Shown in pieces: positions 18,220 to 26,861 of a DNA stretch of 64,000 nucleotides; position 1 is the first letter of the stretch; every line of letters begins with the position of its first letter. The translations under genes and the position numbers were made by a program. The notes below the pieces were generated by a model that did not search any database, had not been told where the DNA came from, and worked only from the letters and a program-made list of their open reading frames with translations. Origin of the DNA: an uncultured Clostridium sp. (GTDB taxonomy: Bacteria > Bacillota > Clostridia > TANB77 > CAG-508); NCBI GenBank assembly GCA_930990555.1, contig CAKNPW010000003.1, positions 1 through 64,000 on the forward strand, in the 5' to 3' direction.

Positions 18220-18248
18220 ATTATACACGAAAGGTTACCTTTTGTCAA
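18220..18248 (-). promoter_or_regulatory. Consensus promoter with operator for the HTH gene
   Basis: On the minus strand TTGACA (18248-18243), a 17-nt spacer and TATAAT (18225-18220). The spacer holds the inverted repeat AAAGGT-A-ACCTTT, so a repressor there would block the polymerase. The word GACAAAAGGTA recurs at 18335-18368. Confidence 0.75.
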
Positions 18249-18329
18249 TAAAAGATAAGAATATTTTTAATTTCAAAAATAAAATCCTATTAATAAATAG
18301 GAAAAAATGTTTTTTCTTACATCAATTAC

Positions 18330-18368
18330 TACCGTACCTTTTGTCTGCATATTACCGTACCTTTTGTC
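18330..18368 (-). repeat. Two 16-bp direct repeats (GACAAAAGGTACGGTA)
   Basis: Two exact copies at 18330-18345 and 18353-18368, spaced 23 bp apart or about two helix turns. A third partial copy (GACAAAAGGTA) lies in the HTH promoter at 18236-18246. They are probably binding sites for one protein, perhaps the HTH regulator. Confidence 0.6.
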
Positions 18369-18425
18369 CCTATATTGTTTGCGTAACCGTTGTGTTTGTT
18401 GGATTACAAGACATTGAAAAGATAT

Positions 18426-18454
18426 AAAAAGAAGAAGATTTAAATTTCATCTTC
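18426..18454 (-). terminator. Terminator overlapping the end of a tailed gene
   Basis: GAAGAT, part of the acidic-tail coding sequence, pairs with ATCTTC after the stop, followed by TTCTTTTT on the minus strand. The tail DNA thus forms half of the terminator of the leftmost cargo operon. Confidence 0.55.
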
Positions 18455-19369
18455 CTCTTCATCTTCTTGTTGTTCATCAGAATAATAAGCATATTCTTCA
18501 ATTCCAGTTTTTTGATCTAATACAAATCCAGAATAATAGTTGTTTAATTTCATTAAATTATTTAGTGTATTTTCTGCTTCATTTAAATCTGAAACTACAT
18601 TATGTTGAAAAGGTTCACCTTGTTCATAATCTTCTTTTGTTTCGTATATTCCTATTTCATACCTACACTCTTCATCTCTTAATTTGTCTATTCCTTCGCC
18701 ATTTAAATATCTAAGTGCTAAAATTCTATCTTTAAAATCTTCTGTATGTAAATTACCAAATCTATTATCTATCGTTGTATAAATTTCATTTTCTTTCATT
18801 AAAAACTTTCCTAATTCTTCTTTAACGAAAGATTGTTTATTTTCAAACTTTTGATATAAATTATTAAATTCTTCTTTTGTAATTAGTTTTACTTTAAAAT
18901 ACTTATTAAAAAACTCTTGTTGATCTAAACAAAAATTATTATATCCAACATTTCTTATATATTGAAAAATTCTATCTGGACTAACTCCTTTATTTAAATA
19001 AATATTACATAATTTAATGTTATTTTGTTTAAAAGCGTTTAACATATTTATTTCTCTATTTTCTCTATTATCTTTTGCATGATAATCATATCTAATTTCA
19101 TTAATTAGATTACTAAAATTTTCTTTTGATATATTACTAGGTATCATATTTAATATTTGATTTTCTATTTTATTTAATTTTGTTTGTAATTCTTCTTGTT
19201 TAATTTTTGTTTCGTCATAACTTTTAACTTTATCTAATAATGAATTATATATTGTTTTAGTATTATCATATTCTTCTTCTGTAAGATAACTATAACTTTT
19301 CAAAAATTCATTTTTTGATAAGTTTTTAAAATCATTCATTTTTTCTTTATCATCAATAAAATTTTGCAT
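18440..19369 (-). CDS. Cargo protein with acidic C-terminal tail (309 residues)
   Basis: No family recognised. The first 100 residues are charged and helical; the middle holds YTTIDNRFGNLHTEDF, which resembles YIAIDNTYGDFFTKRF in the 223-residue protein four genes upstream, so the two share a domain. The late part (ECRYEIGIYETKEDYEQGE...) resembles small modules of large polyvalent proteins from mobile elements. It ends QEDEEEDEI, one of eighteen such tails in the window. Last gene of a six-gene minus-strand run (22.7 to 18.4 kb). Confidence 0.85.
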   Translation of the reverse strand: MQNFIDDKEKMNDFKNLSKNEFLKSYSYLTEEEYDNTKTIYNSLLDKVKSYDETKIKQEELQTKLNKIENQILNMIPSNISKENFSNLINEIRYDYHAKDNRENREINMLNAFKQNNIKLCNIYLNKGVSPDRIFQYIRNVGYNNFCLDQQEFFNKYFKVKLITKEEFNNLYQKFENKQSFVKEELGKFLMKENEIYTTIDNRFGNLHTEDFKDRILALRYLNGEGIDKLRDEECRYEIGIYETKEDYEQGEPFQHNVVSDLNEAENTLNNLMKLNNYYSGFVLDQKTGIEEYAYYSDEQQEDEEEDEI

Positions 19370-19383
19370 TTATCTTCACCTCT

Positions 19384-19764
19384 TTAAATTTCATCTTCCT
19401 CGCTTTCTTCATTTTCATTAAATTCATTTCTTATATTGTTGATAATATTATTAAATCTATCTTTATTTATTGTGATTTCTCGTAAGCAATCTTGCTTTGA
19501 TATATTATCTATATGTACTGAAATCTCATCTTTTTTATTTTCTCTACTATATTTAAAATGTTCAGTTTCTTTTAAATTAAAATTTTGATTATCATAAATT
19601 TTTATCTTGTGTTCATCATTGAAGAAATCAACCATAAAAAACATTCCTCCATTATGAAACACTAATAAATCTTCTTCACAAACAACATCTTTATCATTTT
19701 CTAAAATGTAATTAATATATTCATAAGCTTTTTTATCATAAAACTTTATGGATTCATTTTTCAA
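19384..19764 (-). CDS. Cargo protein with acidic tail (126 residues)
   Basis: Unknown small protein ending NEESEEDEI. Upstream ATGs at 19785 and 19797 would overlap the previous gene; the TTG at 19764 is preferred because the tail-coding DNA of the upstream gene supplies a GGAGGAGG site about 9 nt before it. Predicted mixed alpha/beta (LLVFHNGGMFFMVDFFNDEHKIKIYD). Start uncertain, reading frame firm. Confidence 0.75.
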   Translation of the reverse strand: MKNESIKFYDKKAYEYINYILENDKDVVCEEDLLVFHNGGMFFMVDFFNDEHKIKIYDNQNFNLKETEHFKYSRENKKDEISVHIDNISKQDCLREITINKDRFNNIINNIRNEFNENEESEEDEI

Positions 19765-19765
19765 T

Positions 19766-20587
19766 TTAAATTTCCTCCTCCTCATCTTCTTCTGCATTAG
19801 GACAATAATCTAAGTAAAACATTATATCTGCTTCTTTCGTTTTAGGATTAAATTCTATGTCATTTATTCTACTATCACTATTCAACATATTAATAAATAG
19901 ATTTTCTTCTTTAGAATTCAATTTAAGCTGTTTTAAATCTATTACATAATTTCCAGACCATGTATCTTTTAGTCCATCAGTAATTACTTTTTCATAAATA
20001 GTTTCTACTTTCTTTTGAGTTTCTTCCATATTATTTGTTTTATATTCATTCATAAGATAACCAACTCCTTTAGAATGTTTTTCATCAAAAAAGTGCCAAA
20101 TCTCTTCAACTGGTGTTCCTTTTTCAAAATCTAAAAACTTACCATCTAAAACAAGTTCTTTATCTTTATTTTCTATAAAAGGAACATCTTCCAGTTCTTC
20201 CCATAATTTTTCATATTTTTGATCTTTTAGTTTTTGAGGTGTCATTTTCACATTACCATTTCCATCTAATACATAACCATCTTTTAATTTGTTATATATA
20301 TCTATTATTCTAATTTTACTTGCATGAATATATATTACGTCATCTTTTCTTTTTTCCTCATGATATTTTTCTCTTACTTGTTCACCATATTCGTTATATG
20401 CTTTTTTATTACTTGCTTCTATCGTATGATTAGAAACACGATATTTTTGCCCATTTAATTCAAAATAGTAACTATCGTTTGATGAACTTGCTATAATGTT
20501 ATTATCATCACAAAATTTGTCTATCTCTTGCATTTTTTTTGCAAATTCTACTTTAGAACTTTTGCTAGGTTTCCATTTATAAGACAT
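19766..20587 (-). CDS. Cargo protein with acidic tail (273 residues)
   Basis: Unknown soluble, charged protein ending PNAEEDEEEEI. The N-terminal part has a strand-rich module (YYFELNGQKYRVSNHTIEAS) reminiscent of LPD-type domains in polyvalent proteins of mobile elements, and the middle is helical with many Lys and Glu. Its end overlaps the ribosome site of the next gene. Confidence 0.82.
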   Translation of the reverse strand: MSYKWKPSKSSKVEFAKKMQEIDKFCDDNNIIASSSNDSYYFELNGQKYRVSNHTIEASNKKAYNEYGEQVREKYHEEKRKDDVIYIHASKIRIIDIYNKLKDGYVLDGNGNVKMTPQKLKDQKYEKLWEELEDVPFIENKDKELVLDGKFLDFEKGTPVEEIWHFFDEKHSKGVGYLMNEYKTNNMEETQKKVETIYEKVITDGLKDTWSGNYVIDLKQLKLNSKEENLFINMLNSDSRINDIEFNPKTKEADIMFYLDYCPNAEEDEEEEI

Positions 20588-20605
20588 TTTAAATCACACT
20601 TCCTT

Positions 20606-21388
20606 TTAAATTTCATCTTCTTCCTCATCTTCTGTTTCTAAATTTTTTTCATAATTATAATTTTCTTTTAGCCATGATTTTATATTATAACCAGATCTTT
20701 CTTCATTAATTGGATTAAAATCGACTTTTACTCCATTAATATATAATCTATCATCTTCATCATTTAAATAGTTAAAAAAGTCATCTTCGTGAATTTCAGA
20801 GTTATTATATTCTACTAATACATCTAAATCGGAAATTTCCTTATTTGTTCCTTTAGTTCTTGATCCGACAAGTTGAATACCAATTATATCAGTATCAATA
20901 TCGGCAAGTTGTAAGGATTCTTTTAAATAAGATTCAATTTTTCTATAAATTTCATCTTCTGTAAGATTTTCTATCATCTCTTTATCTTTGAAACTTAAAA
21001 TATTATTTCTCTTTATTTCTTGGTTATATAAATTATTTTGCTCTTTTGTATTTTCATTTTGCAAATTATTTTTACATACATTTATATAATTGTCTAAAGA
21101 TATATTATCTTTTCTATATTCTTTTAATGCTTCATCTATTAATTCTTGTTTTGTTATAAAATTAATTTTAGTCGCTATATTTAAATTTATATCTTCTGCC
21201 ACTTTAATTTCTGCTCTGATATTTTTTCCCTTTTGATATATTTCATAATCATTACTAACATTATAAGAAAGAGCTACTTTTTGTTTATTTTGTTTTAAAT
21301 CTTCTACTGTTATGTAAAAATAAGTTTCGTTTGTTTCTTCTATTTGATCGTATCTTGGTTCATCAACGATTTTGCCATATAAAATCAT
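20606..21388 (-). CDS. Nucleotidyltransferase-fold cargo protein with acidic tail
   Basis: 260 residues. Near residue 178 lies LVGSRTKGTNKEISDLDVLVEY, a GSxxxG...SDLDV motif of the minimal (MNT/Pol-beta) nucleotidyltransferase fold, with a further Asp in NGVKVDFNPI. The NTase-plus-VDFNPI-plus-SWLKENY pattern is known to me from polyvalent proteins of gut Firmicute phages and ICEs. The N-terminal part is a beta-rich domain (KIVDEPRYDQIEET...). It ends TEDEEEDEI. It could modify RNA, tRNA or protein with nucleotides, a common toxin activity; the substrate is unknown. Its start overlaps the previous stop (TTATGA). Confidence 0.8.
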   Translation of the reverse strand: MILYGKIVDEPRYDQIEETNETYFYITVEDLKQNKQKVALSYNVSNDYEIYQKGKNIRAEIKVAEDINLNIATKINFITKQELIDEALKEYRKDNISLDNYINVCKNNLQNENTKEQNNLYNQEIKRNNILSFKDKEMIENLTEDEIYRKIESYLKESLQLADIDTDIIGIQLVGSRTKGTNKEISDLDVLVEYNNSEIHEDDFFNYLNDEDDRLYINGVKVDFNPINEERSGYNIKSWLKENYNYEKNLETEDEEEDEI

Positions 21389-22032
21389 AACTCATCTTCC
21401 TCTCCATTTTCCTGTTCTTTTTGTAATTCTTCTATTGTTCCATCTAAACAATCACTAAATTCAATTATAGTTTCTACATCAGTATTTTCATTTATTGCTT
21501 CTTCAAGTATGTCATCATATATGTTTTCCAATTTATCATTTGTTATCAAATTAGGATTTATTCCATTTTCTTTTAATTTATCAATTACCTCATTTTCTAA
21601 AGTCTTATATGAATACTTATTTTCTAATTCTTTAATTTCATCTGAAAGTAAATGAATATCATTATTATCTATAAAATCATCATATATATTTTCAAGAACT
21701 TTTATATCTACATCATTAATTTCGTTTGACCAACTCTCATGTTCTAAAATAGCGAATACTAATGTTTTATTATCTACTTCATTAAATGTTTTAGCTAAAC
21801 TTTCTAATTGTTCTTTTAATGGTAATGAATATTTTTCAAATAATCCAACTGCTGGCATAAGTGTTGAAAAACTTGATACTCTGTTCATATCTATTATTTC
21901 ATTACCTTTTATATTGCTTTCTGGTGTTACACAATAATTTTTTTCGTTTTTAAATAAAACAAGAAGATTATTTCTATCAATTACAAGATAATTGTTATTA
22001 CTTTTATCTTGTATAAAATTTATTGTACTCAT
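21385..22032 (-). CDS. Cargo protein with acidic tail (215 residues)
   Basis: Unknown. A short strand-rich N-terminus (NNYLVIDRNNLLVLFKNEKNYCVTP) is followed by acidic helical repeats with two KVLENIYDDFID/DKLENIYDDILE-like segments, suggesting an internal duplication. Ends ENGEEDEL. It is coupled to both neighbours by 4-nt ATGA overlaps, with the tail codons of the upstream gene acting as its ribosome site. Confidence 0.82.
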   Translation of the reverse strand: MSTINFIQDKSNNNYLVIDRNNLLVLFKNEKNYCVTPESNIKGNEIIDMNRVSSFSTLMPAVGLFEKYSLPLKEQLESLAKTFNEVDNKTLVFAILEHESWSNEINDVDIKVLENIYDDFIDNNDIHLLSDEIKELENKYSYKTLENEVIDKLKENGINPNLITNDKLENIYDDILEEAINENTDVETIIEFSDCLDGTIEELQKEQENGEEDEL

Positions 22033-22700
22033 AGTTCATCTTCCTCGCTTTCTTCATCATCTTCAATTTCTACTTTAAAATCTGCTTCTATTGAGTTCTT
22101 TTTTACATTTTGATAAAGTAAGAAATTTATTGCACTATTTTCATCTGGGAATCTTTTTGTAAAAAAATCTCCATAAGTATTGTCTATTGCTATATATTCA
22201 TCACCAGATTTAGCAATAAATAATCCAATTTCTGATTTGTCAAATGGTATATTATTTATAAACTTATCCATTAATTTAGGATATTCAGAAATATCAATTT
22301 TCTTATACATAGATGTATCTTCAAGTATTTCTCTTTTAAAATCTTCTGTTTCCAATTTTAATACTTCTGATATAGGTTTATTCTTGATGATAATATCGTC
22401 ATAATGGCTTAAAGTTAAACAAATAGTAAATCCTGTTTGAAACAATTTCTCTACTCGTTTATTTTTTTGTAATTGTATAGGATTAAAGCTTTTTAAATTA
22501 TTTTGGATATTTAAGAAATATTGCTTTCTAAAGTCAAGATTATCTAAATTTTTACTTATTTCTTTTGTCATCATTGCTTTGAACACAACATCTTTTAGGC
22601 TATTATCTCCTATATTTTCACCAGTTATTGCTGAATATAGAATTTTAAATGATATTATAGTTTGTGATAAATCTATTTTTCTTGTTTCAACATCTGTCAT
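22029..22700 (-). CDS. Cargo protein with acidic tail (223 residues)
   Basis: Unknown. The C-terminal half has YIAIDNTYGDFFTKRFPDENSAINFLLYQ, a module shared in form with the 309-residue cargo protein at 18.4 kb and resembling FISEDNIYGKAKD in the 356-residue protein at 32 kb. Ends DDEESEEDEL. First gene of the leftmost cargo run; a terminator lies just before it and I see no family promoter here, so transcription may depend on read-through from the adhesin gene. Confidence 0.83.
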   Translation of the reverse strand: MTDVETRKIDLSQTIISFKILYSAITGENIGDNSLKDVVFKAMMTKEISKNLDNLDFRKQYFLNIQNNLKSFNPIQLQKNKRVEKLFQTGFTICLTLSHYDDIIIKNKPISEVLKLETEDFKREILEDTSMYKKIDISEYPKLMDKFINNIPFDKSEIGLFIAKSGDEYIAIDNTYGDFFTKRFPDENSAINFLLYQNVKKNSIEADFKVEIEDDEESEEDEL

Positions 22701-22722
22701 TTTTATCCCTCCATATATTTAA

Positions 22723-22755
22723 AAAAGAGCAACTAAATCCAATAGTTGCTCTTTT
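22723..22755. terminator. Terminator between adhesin and cargo run
   Basis: AAAAGAGCAACTA pairs with TAGTTGCTCTTTT, with T-runs for either strand. It follows the adhesin gene on the minus strand. Related AGCAACTA...TAGTTGCT terminators recur at 32.87 and 40.22 kb. Confidence 0.85.
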
Positions 22756-22776
22756 GAAATTTAAATCTAATCTATA

Positions 22777-24879
22777 TTAAAATCCTGTCTTTGGTAATTT
22801 CTTTATGCTTAATTTTGCTGAATAAGAAGTTGTAGTCCAGTCATCATGAGCTTTTAATTCTACTGTATTGTCATGATTAGAAGTATAAGTAGATTCTATT
22901 TTTGTATAGTTAGTCCATGTATCGTTTGCTTTAACTGTAGGTAAAACTTTAGCAAATATAAATGGTTTTTCTACTGCTTCAAATCCAGGTTTAACTGTAC
23001 CAAATTCTAATTTAAAGTCTGTTATATAACTATCTTCTGTTTGAACTGTTGTAAAATCTATAAAGTGATTTTCATCTGTTGTATATGTTCCATCTTCTGA
23101 ATCTGGATTTTTATATTCTTGCCATATTTCAGAATTATTTAGCTTATATAAAACTTTATAGTTTAGTGTTTCATTCCAAGTACCAGTATATAATTTTGTG
23201 ATTCTAATATAGTCTGTTGGAAGTTCATCTGACCAAGTAAAGTTATCTACTGAAACGTTACTATCATTTCTTACAACAGGGAAATCATATCTTATTTCAT
23301 CATTTGGTTGTGCTTGAACAATTCCTTCTTTTTCAATAGTAGTACCAAGTTGTACGGCATTATCTCCAAATGTTAAAGTAACTGGTTCACCTTGTTTTTG
23401 AATAGAGATTACTTGTTCTTTATCATCTAATAAATACCATTCTGGAGCTTTTACTTCTTGAACGTAGTATGTTCCATATCTCATTGTATCTTGAATTTGT
23501 CCGTTTTCATCTGTTGTAACTTTCTTTAACAATACATGATTTTTATCGTAAATATTAAATTCTGCACCTGCTAAAGGTGTTCCGCCTTCTTTTCCAGTTA
23601 TTTCAGATTTGTCATTAGACTGTTTCATAATTGTTACTGGAGCTGTAATCGGACTATCATCTGATTTAACTGTAACTGCTGTTGTATTAGGAGTTACTTC
23701 AAAAGCTTGATCTACTGAATCTAAGTTATATCCTTCTGGAGCTTTTGTTTCTTTTGCTATATACATACCAGCTGTTAAATCAGTTAAAGTAACTTTTCCA
23801 TTCTCTCCAGTTGTTACTGTTTTAACTGGTGTATCTTCTGCGTCATATTTTTGGTTTTCGTTAGTATCTCTAAATATAGTATATTCTGCTCCTTTAACAC
23901 CTGTAGTTGTTCCTCTTTCTGTTTTTATCAATGTTGGAGCATTTATTTTTAATGTTAAATCTGCATTACTATTATAAAGTTCATAAGGATCGCCTGCTAA
24001 GGCATAATCTTGTGTTCCCGCAACAGTTGTATTTCCATATAAAATCGGATACGTTTTACACTTAACATTTTGAAGAACTAATTTTCCATTTATAGTTCCT
24101 GTAATTTCATCTTCTGGAATAGCAACCTTTATAATAGTTTCTCCAGAGAAATTTTTTTGTTCTTCATTGTTTTCATTCATCACTTTAGTACCTACTGGTA
24201 ATCCAGCAATTACTGCGTCATAAGTTCCTCCCATTTCTTGAGGTGATGTTACTTTAAATGTTTGAACATAGTAATTTTTATTATTTAATTTTTCTTTAGT
24301 TAAATCTCCTTCTTTAGTGATGTCAACTCTTGCCTCTGAATATGTTTGACTACCATTATTACCAATATCAGTTAAATTGATTATTGCATTTACTATTTTA
24401 TCTCCTCTAGCATTTGCACCTTTAAAGTTAGTTCTCGGATCTGTTCCATCTAATACGCAATATACTGCTTGTTTTGTAGCTTGAAATGCGTCGCCATCTG
24501 TTTCTACTCCAAGTTCAGAAGCTGATTTATATGGAAATCCATTTATAATTACTCTATAAACTTTTTGATTAGTTACTGCACTTGAAACATTTACAGTATA
24601 ATCTGATGTTTCACCAACTCCAGGTAAATCTTTATTTAAGCAATAAGCTGGATATTCATTGCCGTTATAAGTATAAGTAACATAGTGAGTAATAACTGCT
24701 TTAAATGTACCATCATCAGCTTTATGTAAAAGATTTCTACCTACCTCGCCATTATCATGTAAATCTGCTGACGCAATCATAAAATCAGCATAAACTTTAG
24801 ATATTGGTGAGAATACTCCTGCTATTAAGATTAAAATAGCCAAAATAGCAATAAATTTTTTAGAAATATTTTTTACCAT
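22777..24879 (-). CDS. Thioester/Cna-B surface adhesin ending in LPKTGF
   Basis: 700 residues with a signal peptide (hydrophobic stretch about 10-30). The N-terminal domain has the pattern of a thioester adhesin domain: Cys in NEYPAYCLNKDLPGVG and Gln in ATKQAVYCVLDGTDP, able to form an internal Cys-Gln bond that attaches covalently to targets. Then two Cna-B/SpaA domains (GAEYTIFRD...APEGYNLD and GAEFNIYDK...APEWYLLD) and a C-terminal beta domain. The sortase motif LPKTGF is the very last six residues, with no hydrophobic or charged tail after it. Probably mediates cell contact during mating. Transcribed from a family promoter. Confidence 0.9.
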   Translation of the reverse strand: MVKNISKKFIAILAILILIAGVFSPISKVYADFMIASADLHDNGEVGRNLLHKADDGTFKAVITHYVTYTYNGNEYPAYCLNKDLPGVGETSDYTVNVSSAVTNQKVYRVIINGFPYKSASELGVETDGDAFQATKQAVYCVLDGTDPRTNFKGANARGDKIVNAIINLTDIGNNGSQTYSEARVDITKEGDLTKEKLNNKNYYVQTFKVTSPQEMGGTYDAVIAGLPVGTKVMNENNEEQKNFSGETIIKVAIPEDEITGTINGKLVLQNVKCKTYPILYGNTTVAGTQDYALAGDPYELYNSNADLTLKINAPTLIKTERGTTTGVKGAEYTIFRDTNENQKYDAEDTPVKTVTTGENGKVTLTDLTAGMYIAKETKAPEGYNLDSVDQAFEVTPNTTAVTVKSDDSPITAPVTIMKQSNDKSEITGKEGGTPLAGAEFNIYDKNHVLLKKVTTDENGQIQDTMRYGTYYVQEVKAPEWYLLDDKEQVISIQKQGEPVTLTFGDNAVQLGTTIEKEGIVQAQPNDEIRYDFPVVRNDSNVSVDNFTWSDELPTDYIRITKLYTGTWNETLNYKVLYKLNNSEIWQEYKNPDSEDGTYTTDENHFIDFTTVQTEDSYITDFKLEFGTVKPGFEAVEKPFIFAKVLPTVKANDTWTNYTKIESTYTSNHDNTVELKAHDDWTTTSYSAKLSIKKLPKTGF

Positions 24880-24917
24880 TTCTAAATACCTCCCTTTTCT
24901 TTTTATTTTATAAAAAT

Positions 24918-25006
24918 ATTATAGGAGGGAAAAATCGTAATTTTTCGCAAAAATATTGCAAAAATATTGCAATATTTATTAAAATTTATATCTTTAAATA
25001 TTTAAA
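24918..25006 (-). promoter_or_regulatory. Element-type promoter P1 (adhesin)
   Basis: Palindrome TTTAAATATTTAAA (24993-25006), two-plus copies of the 11-bp repeat (GCAAAAATATT on + at 24947-24973), then 25 bp to TATAAT (24923-24918). No usual -35 box is present (GAAAAA at that place), suggesting activator dependence. One of eight copies. Confidence 0.75.
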
Positions 25007-25049
25007 TAGGAATTTTAAAATAGAAATAAAAGTTATGAAAAAAATAAAA

Positions 25050-25082
25050 CTCTTAAAATAGTTTAAATTACTACTTTAAGAG
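25050..25082 (-). terminator. Terminator after the AbiEii-like gene
   Basis: CTCTTAAA and TTTAAGAG arms around AATAGTTTAAATTACTAC, followed on the minus strand by TTTTATTTTTTT. The loop sequence recurs in terminators near 38.19 and, in part, 54.45 kb. Confidence 0.7.
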
Positions 25083-25128
25083 CTTATTATATTTATATTA
25101 AAAAGAGGGGGTTATTTAGAATAATATT

Positions 25129-25830
25129 TTAAATCTCATCTTCTTCTGTTTCTTCATCTGATTCTGCATTATGTTGTTCAAACTTATCTTCTGTTTCAAT
25201 ATCTGAAAAAAGTCCTAATTTATCAAAAACTTTTATAAAATCATTTGCTAACTTTTCATTATTTATAAGTTCATCTTTTTGATCTTTAACAACAAATTCA
25301 AATTGTTCTAATCCTTTATATTCAAAGGCAACCCTTAAAGAATTTCTTACATCATCTGATAATTTGTTCCAATAGTTATTGCAAATGAAACAAATGTCAT
25401 ATAAATCCCTTATTTTATCTCTCCCTGAGTATGCCATACTTTTCATTAGACATAGTTCATTTATATTATATACTAAAGTATTATTTATTTTTGTATATTC
25501 TGTTTCTTTTATGTTATTTCTTCTATAAGAAACTTCTACCTTTAATTTTTTAAATTCGTTATTATATTGAATCATAAATCGTTTCGTAGTATCTGTATTT
25601 TTTGGAATAGTATATGTATAGCTGTTTTTTTTACAAAAATCTTCAATAATTTTTTCAATATTTCTTTTACTTTTGCTATCTAAATCTATATCTTCTGAAA
25701 ATCTATCCAAGTTATAACATGTCAATAAGGCTGTTCCACCTTTTAAGATGAATTCCTCTGATTTTTTATTTAGAAACTCTAAAAATGAATCGATAACTTT
25801 TCTATGTTCATCTCTCCAATCGTTATACAT
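25129..25830 (-). CDS. AbiEii-like nucleotidyltransferase with acidic tail
   Basis: 233 residues. FILKGGTALLTCYNLDRFSEDIDLD is the signature of the AbiEii/AbiGii nucleotidyltransferase family, toxins of type IV systems that in studied members add nucleotides to tRNA; KVEVSYR supplies the third acidic residue. The body ends near residue 210 and is extended to DEETEEDEI, the shared tail. It overlaps the upstream 137-residue gene by 8 nt. The neighbour does not look like AbiEi, so a conventional antitoxin is not established. It may be a stability toxin or a delivered effector. Confidence 0.85.
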   Translation of the reverse strand: MYNDWRDEHRKVIDSFLEFLNKKSEEFILKGGTALLTCYNLDRFSEDIDLDSKSKRNIEKIIEDFCKKNSYTYTIPKNTDTTKRFMIQYNNEFKKLKVEVSYRRNNIKETEYTKINNTLVYNINELCLMKSMAYSGRDKIRDLYDICFICNNYWNKLSDDVRNSLRVAFEYKGLEQFEFVVKDQKDELINNEKLANDFIKVFDKLGLFSDIETEDKFEQHNAESDEETEEDEI

Positions 25831-26236
25831 ATACCTTAACTCCCTTCTTATATTCTACCCATTTTCCTAAATATTCTTTTGTCATAAATTTATCTATTTT
25901 ATTAAAATGAGGTAAATCACACATTAACATTACTTTATCAAATATTTCTTTATCATATTTATCATTTACAATGTAATCCTTATTCATACCTTGAGCGACA
26001 GTAAAATTTCCTATATACAACAAGTCCAAAATCGCTCTAATATGGTTAGCTACATTGTATTTTCCAGTATGTTCAGGGATAGTTCTATTTTTTTCTATTC
26101 CATAATCTCCAAAAAGAGAATTTTCTGATTCCATGATAGAAGGATTTTTCCAATTTAAACTTGAACAATGCCAATCTCCACAAGTATCTAAATTACAAAG
26201 TAGATTTAGTGCATGTATTAAAGATATATATTTCAT
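25823..26236 (-). CDS. Partner protein of the AbiEii-like gene, unknown
   Basis: 137 residues, no acidic tail. It contains Cys/His-containing segments (NLLCNLDTCGDWHCSSLNW, LMCDLPHF) and NVANHIRAILDLLYIGNF. No winged-helix AbiEi pattern is seen. Its tight overlap with the nucleotidyltransferase (GTATATGTATAA) means linked expression, so it could be the antitoxin or a chaperone. GAGGTGAG precedes ATG. Confidence 0.75.
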   Translation of the reverse strand: MKYISLIHALNLLCNLDTCGDWHCSSLNWKNPSIMESENSLFGDYGIEKNRTIPEHTGKYNVANHIRAILDLLYIGNFTVAQGMNKDYIVNDKYDKEIFDKVMLMCDLPHFNKIDKFMTKEYLGKWVEYKKGVKVYV

Positions 26237-26307
26237 TTTACTCTCACCTCTTTTCCCTTTATATTATAACATAAATTAAGAATTTTATCAATTTATTAAA
26301 CTATATC

Positions 26308-26646
26308 CTATTTTTTATATACTTCTAATTTTGTTTCTAAATCAAATCTATTTTCTTTTTCAAAAATCTTAGTATTTCCAGAACTTAACCCATCTGATTC
26401 TACACTACCTACTAGCTTTAAACCATTATCAGTAACACCGATTAGAATTTGATAAATATCATTTTTTGTGTCTTTCCAAAATAAGTTATTAATAGTAAAA
26501 ATTATTCCATAGCCACTCATTGTTCCTCTTGATATTAAGAAACCTTTAGCCAAAAAGCTTAAATCTTCTTCATTTGCTATTATATTATTATTCTCTCTGG
26601 CATTTTCTATTATTTCATATAATCTATCATTATCTAAATTATTCAT
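26308..26646 (-). CDS. Unknown protein, 112 residues
   Basis: Small mixed alpha/beta protein without an acidic tail. It ends in DLETKLEVYKK, the same ending as the 58-residue protein at 26862-27038, encoded by an identical 28-nt stretch. No family recognised. AAGGTG precedes the ATG. Confidence 0.75.
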   Translation of the reverse strand: MNNLDNDRLYEIIENARENNNIIANEEDLSFLAKGFLISRGTMSGYGIIFTINNLFWKDTKNDIYQILIGVTDNGLKLVGSVESDGLSSGNTKIFEKENRFDLETKLEVYKK

Positions 26647-26652
26647 TTAAAA

Positions 26653-26835
26653 TCACACCTTCTTTTTACTAATAAAAATTGTATATTCCTTTGCATTTAT
26701 AGTAGTTGCAAGCTTTTTTCCTTCTTTTAATGCTTCTATTTCTTTGTCTGTAAGTTCAATATTAAAACTACCATAACATTTTCCAAACTCATTTTCTGCT
26801 TGTTCTATGTTTTCAATTATTTTTAATTCTTCCAT
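26653..26835 (-). CDS. Unknown small protein, 60 residues
   Basis: Compact protein with a basic beta-rich C-terminus (KEYTIFISKKKV); pattern and length recall a small antitoxin- or SpoVG-sized accessory protein, but nothing specific. AAGGAAAG lies upstream. Lies in a run of short untailed genes between 27.7 and 26.3 kb. Confidence 0.65.
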   Translation of the reverse strand: MEELKIIENIEQAENEFGKCYGSFNIELTDKEIEALKEGKKLATTINAKEYTIFISKKKV

Positions 26836-26861
26836 TATGTTTTCACTTTCCTTTTATTATC

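Noticed and set aside
18242-18427. A 61-codon + strand reading frame
   Set aside because: It begins inside the HTH promoter, has no ribosome site, crosses the direct repeats and is opposite to all neighbours.
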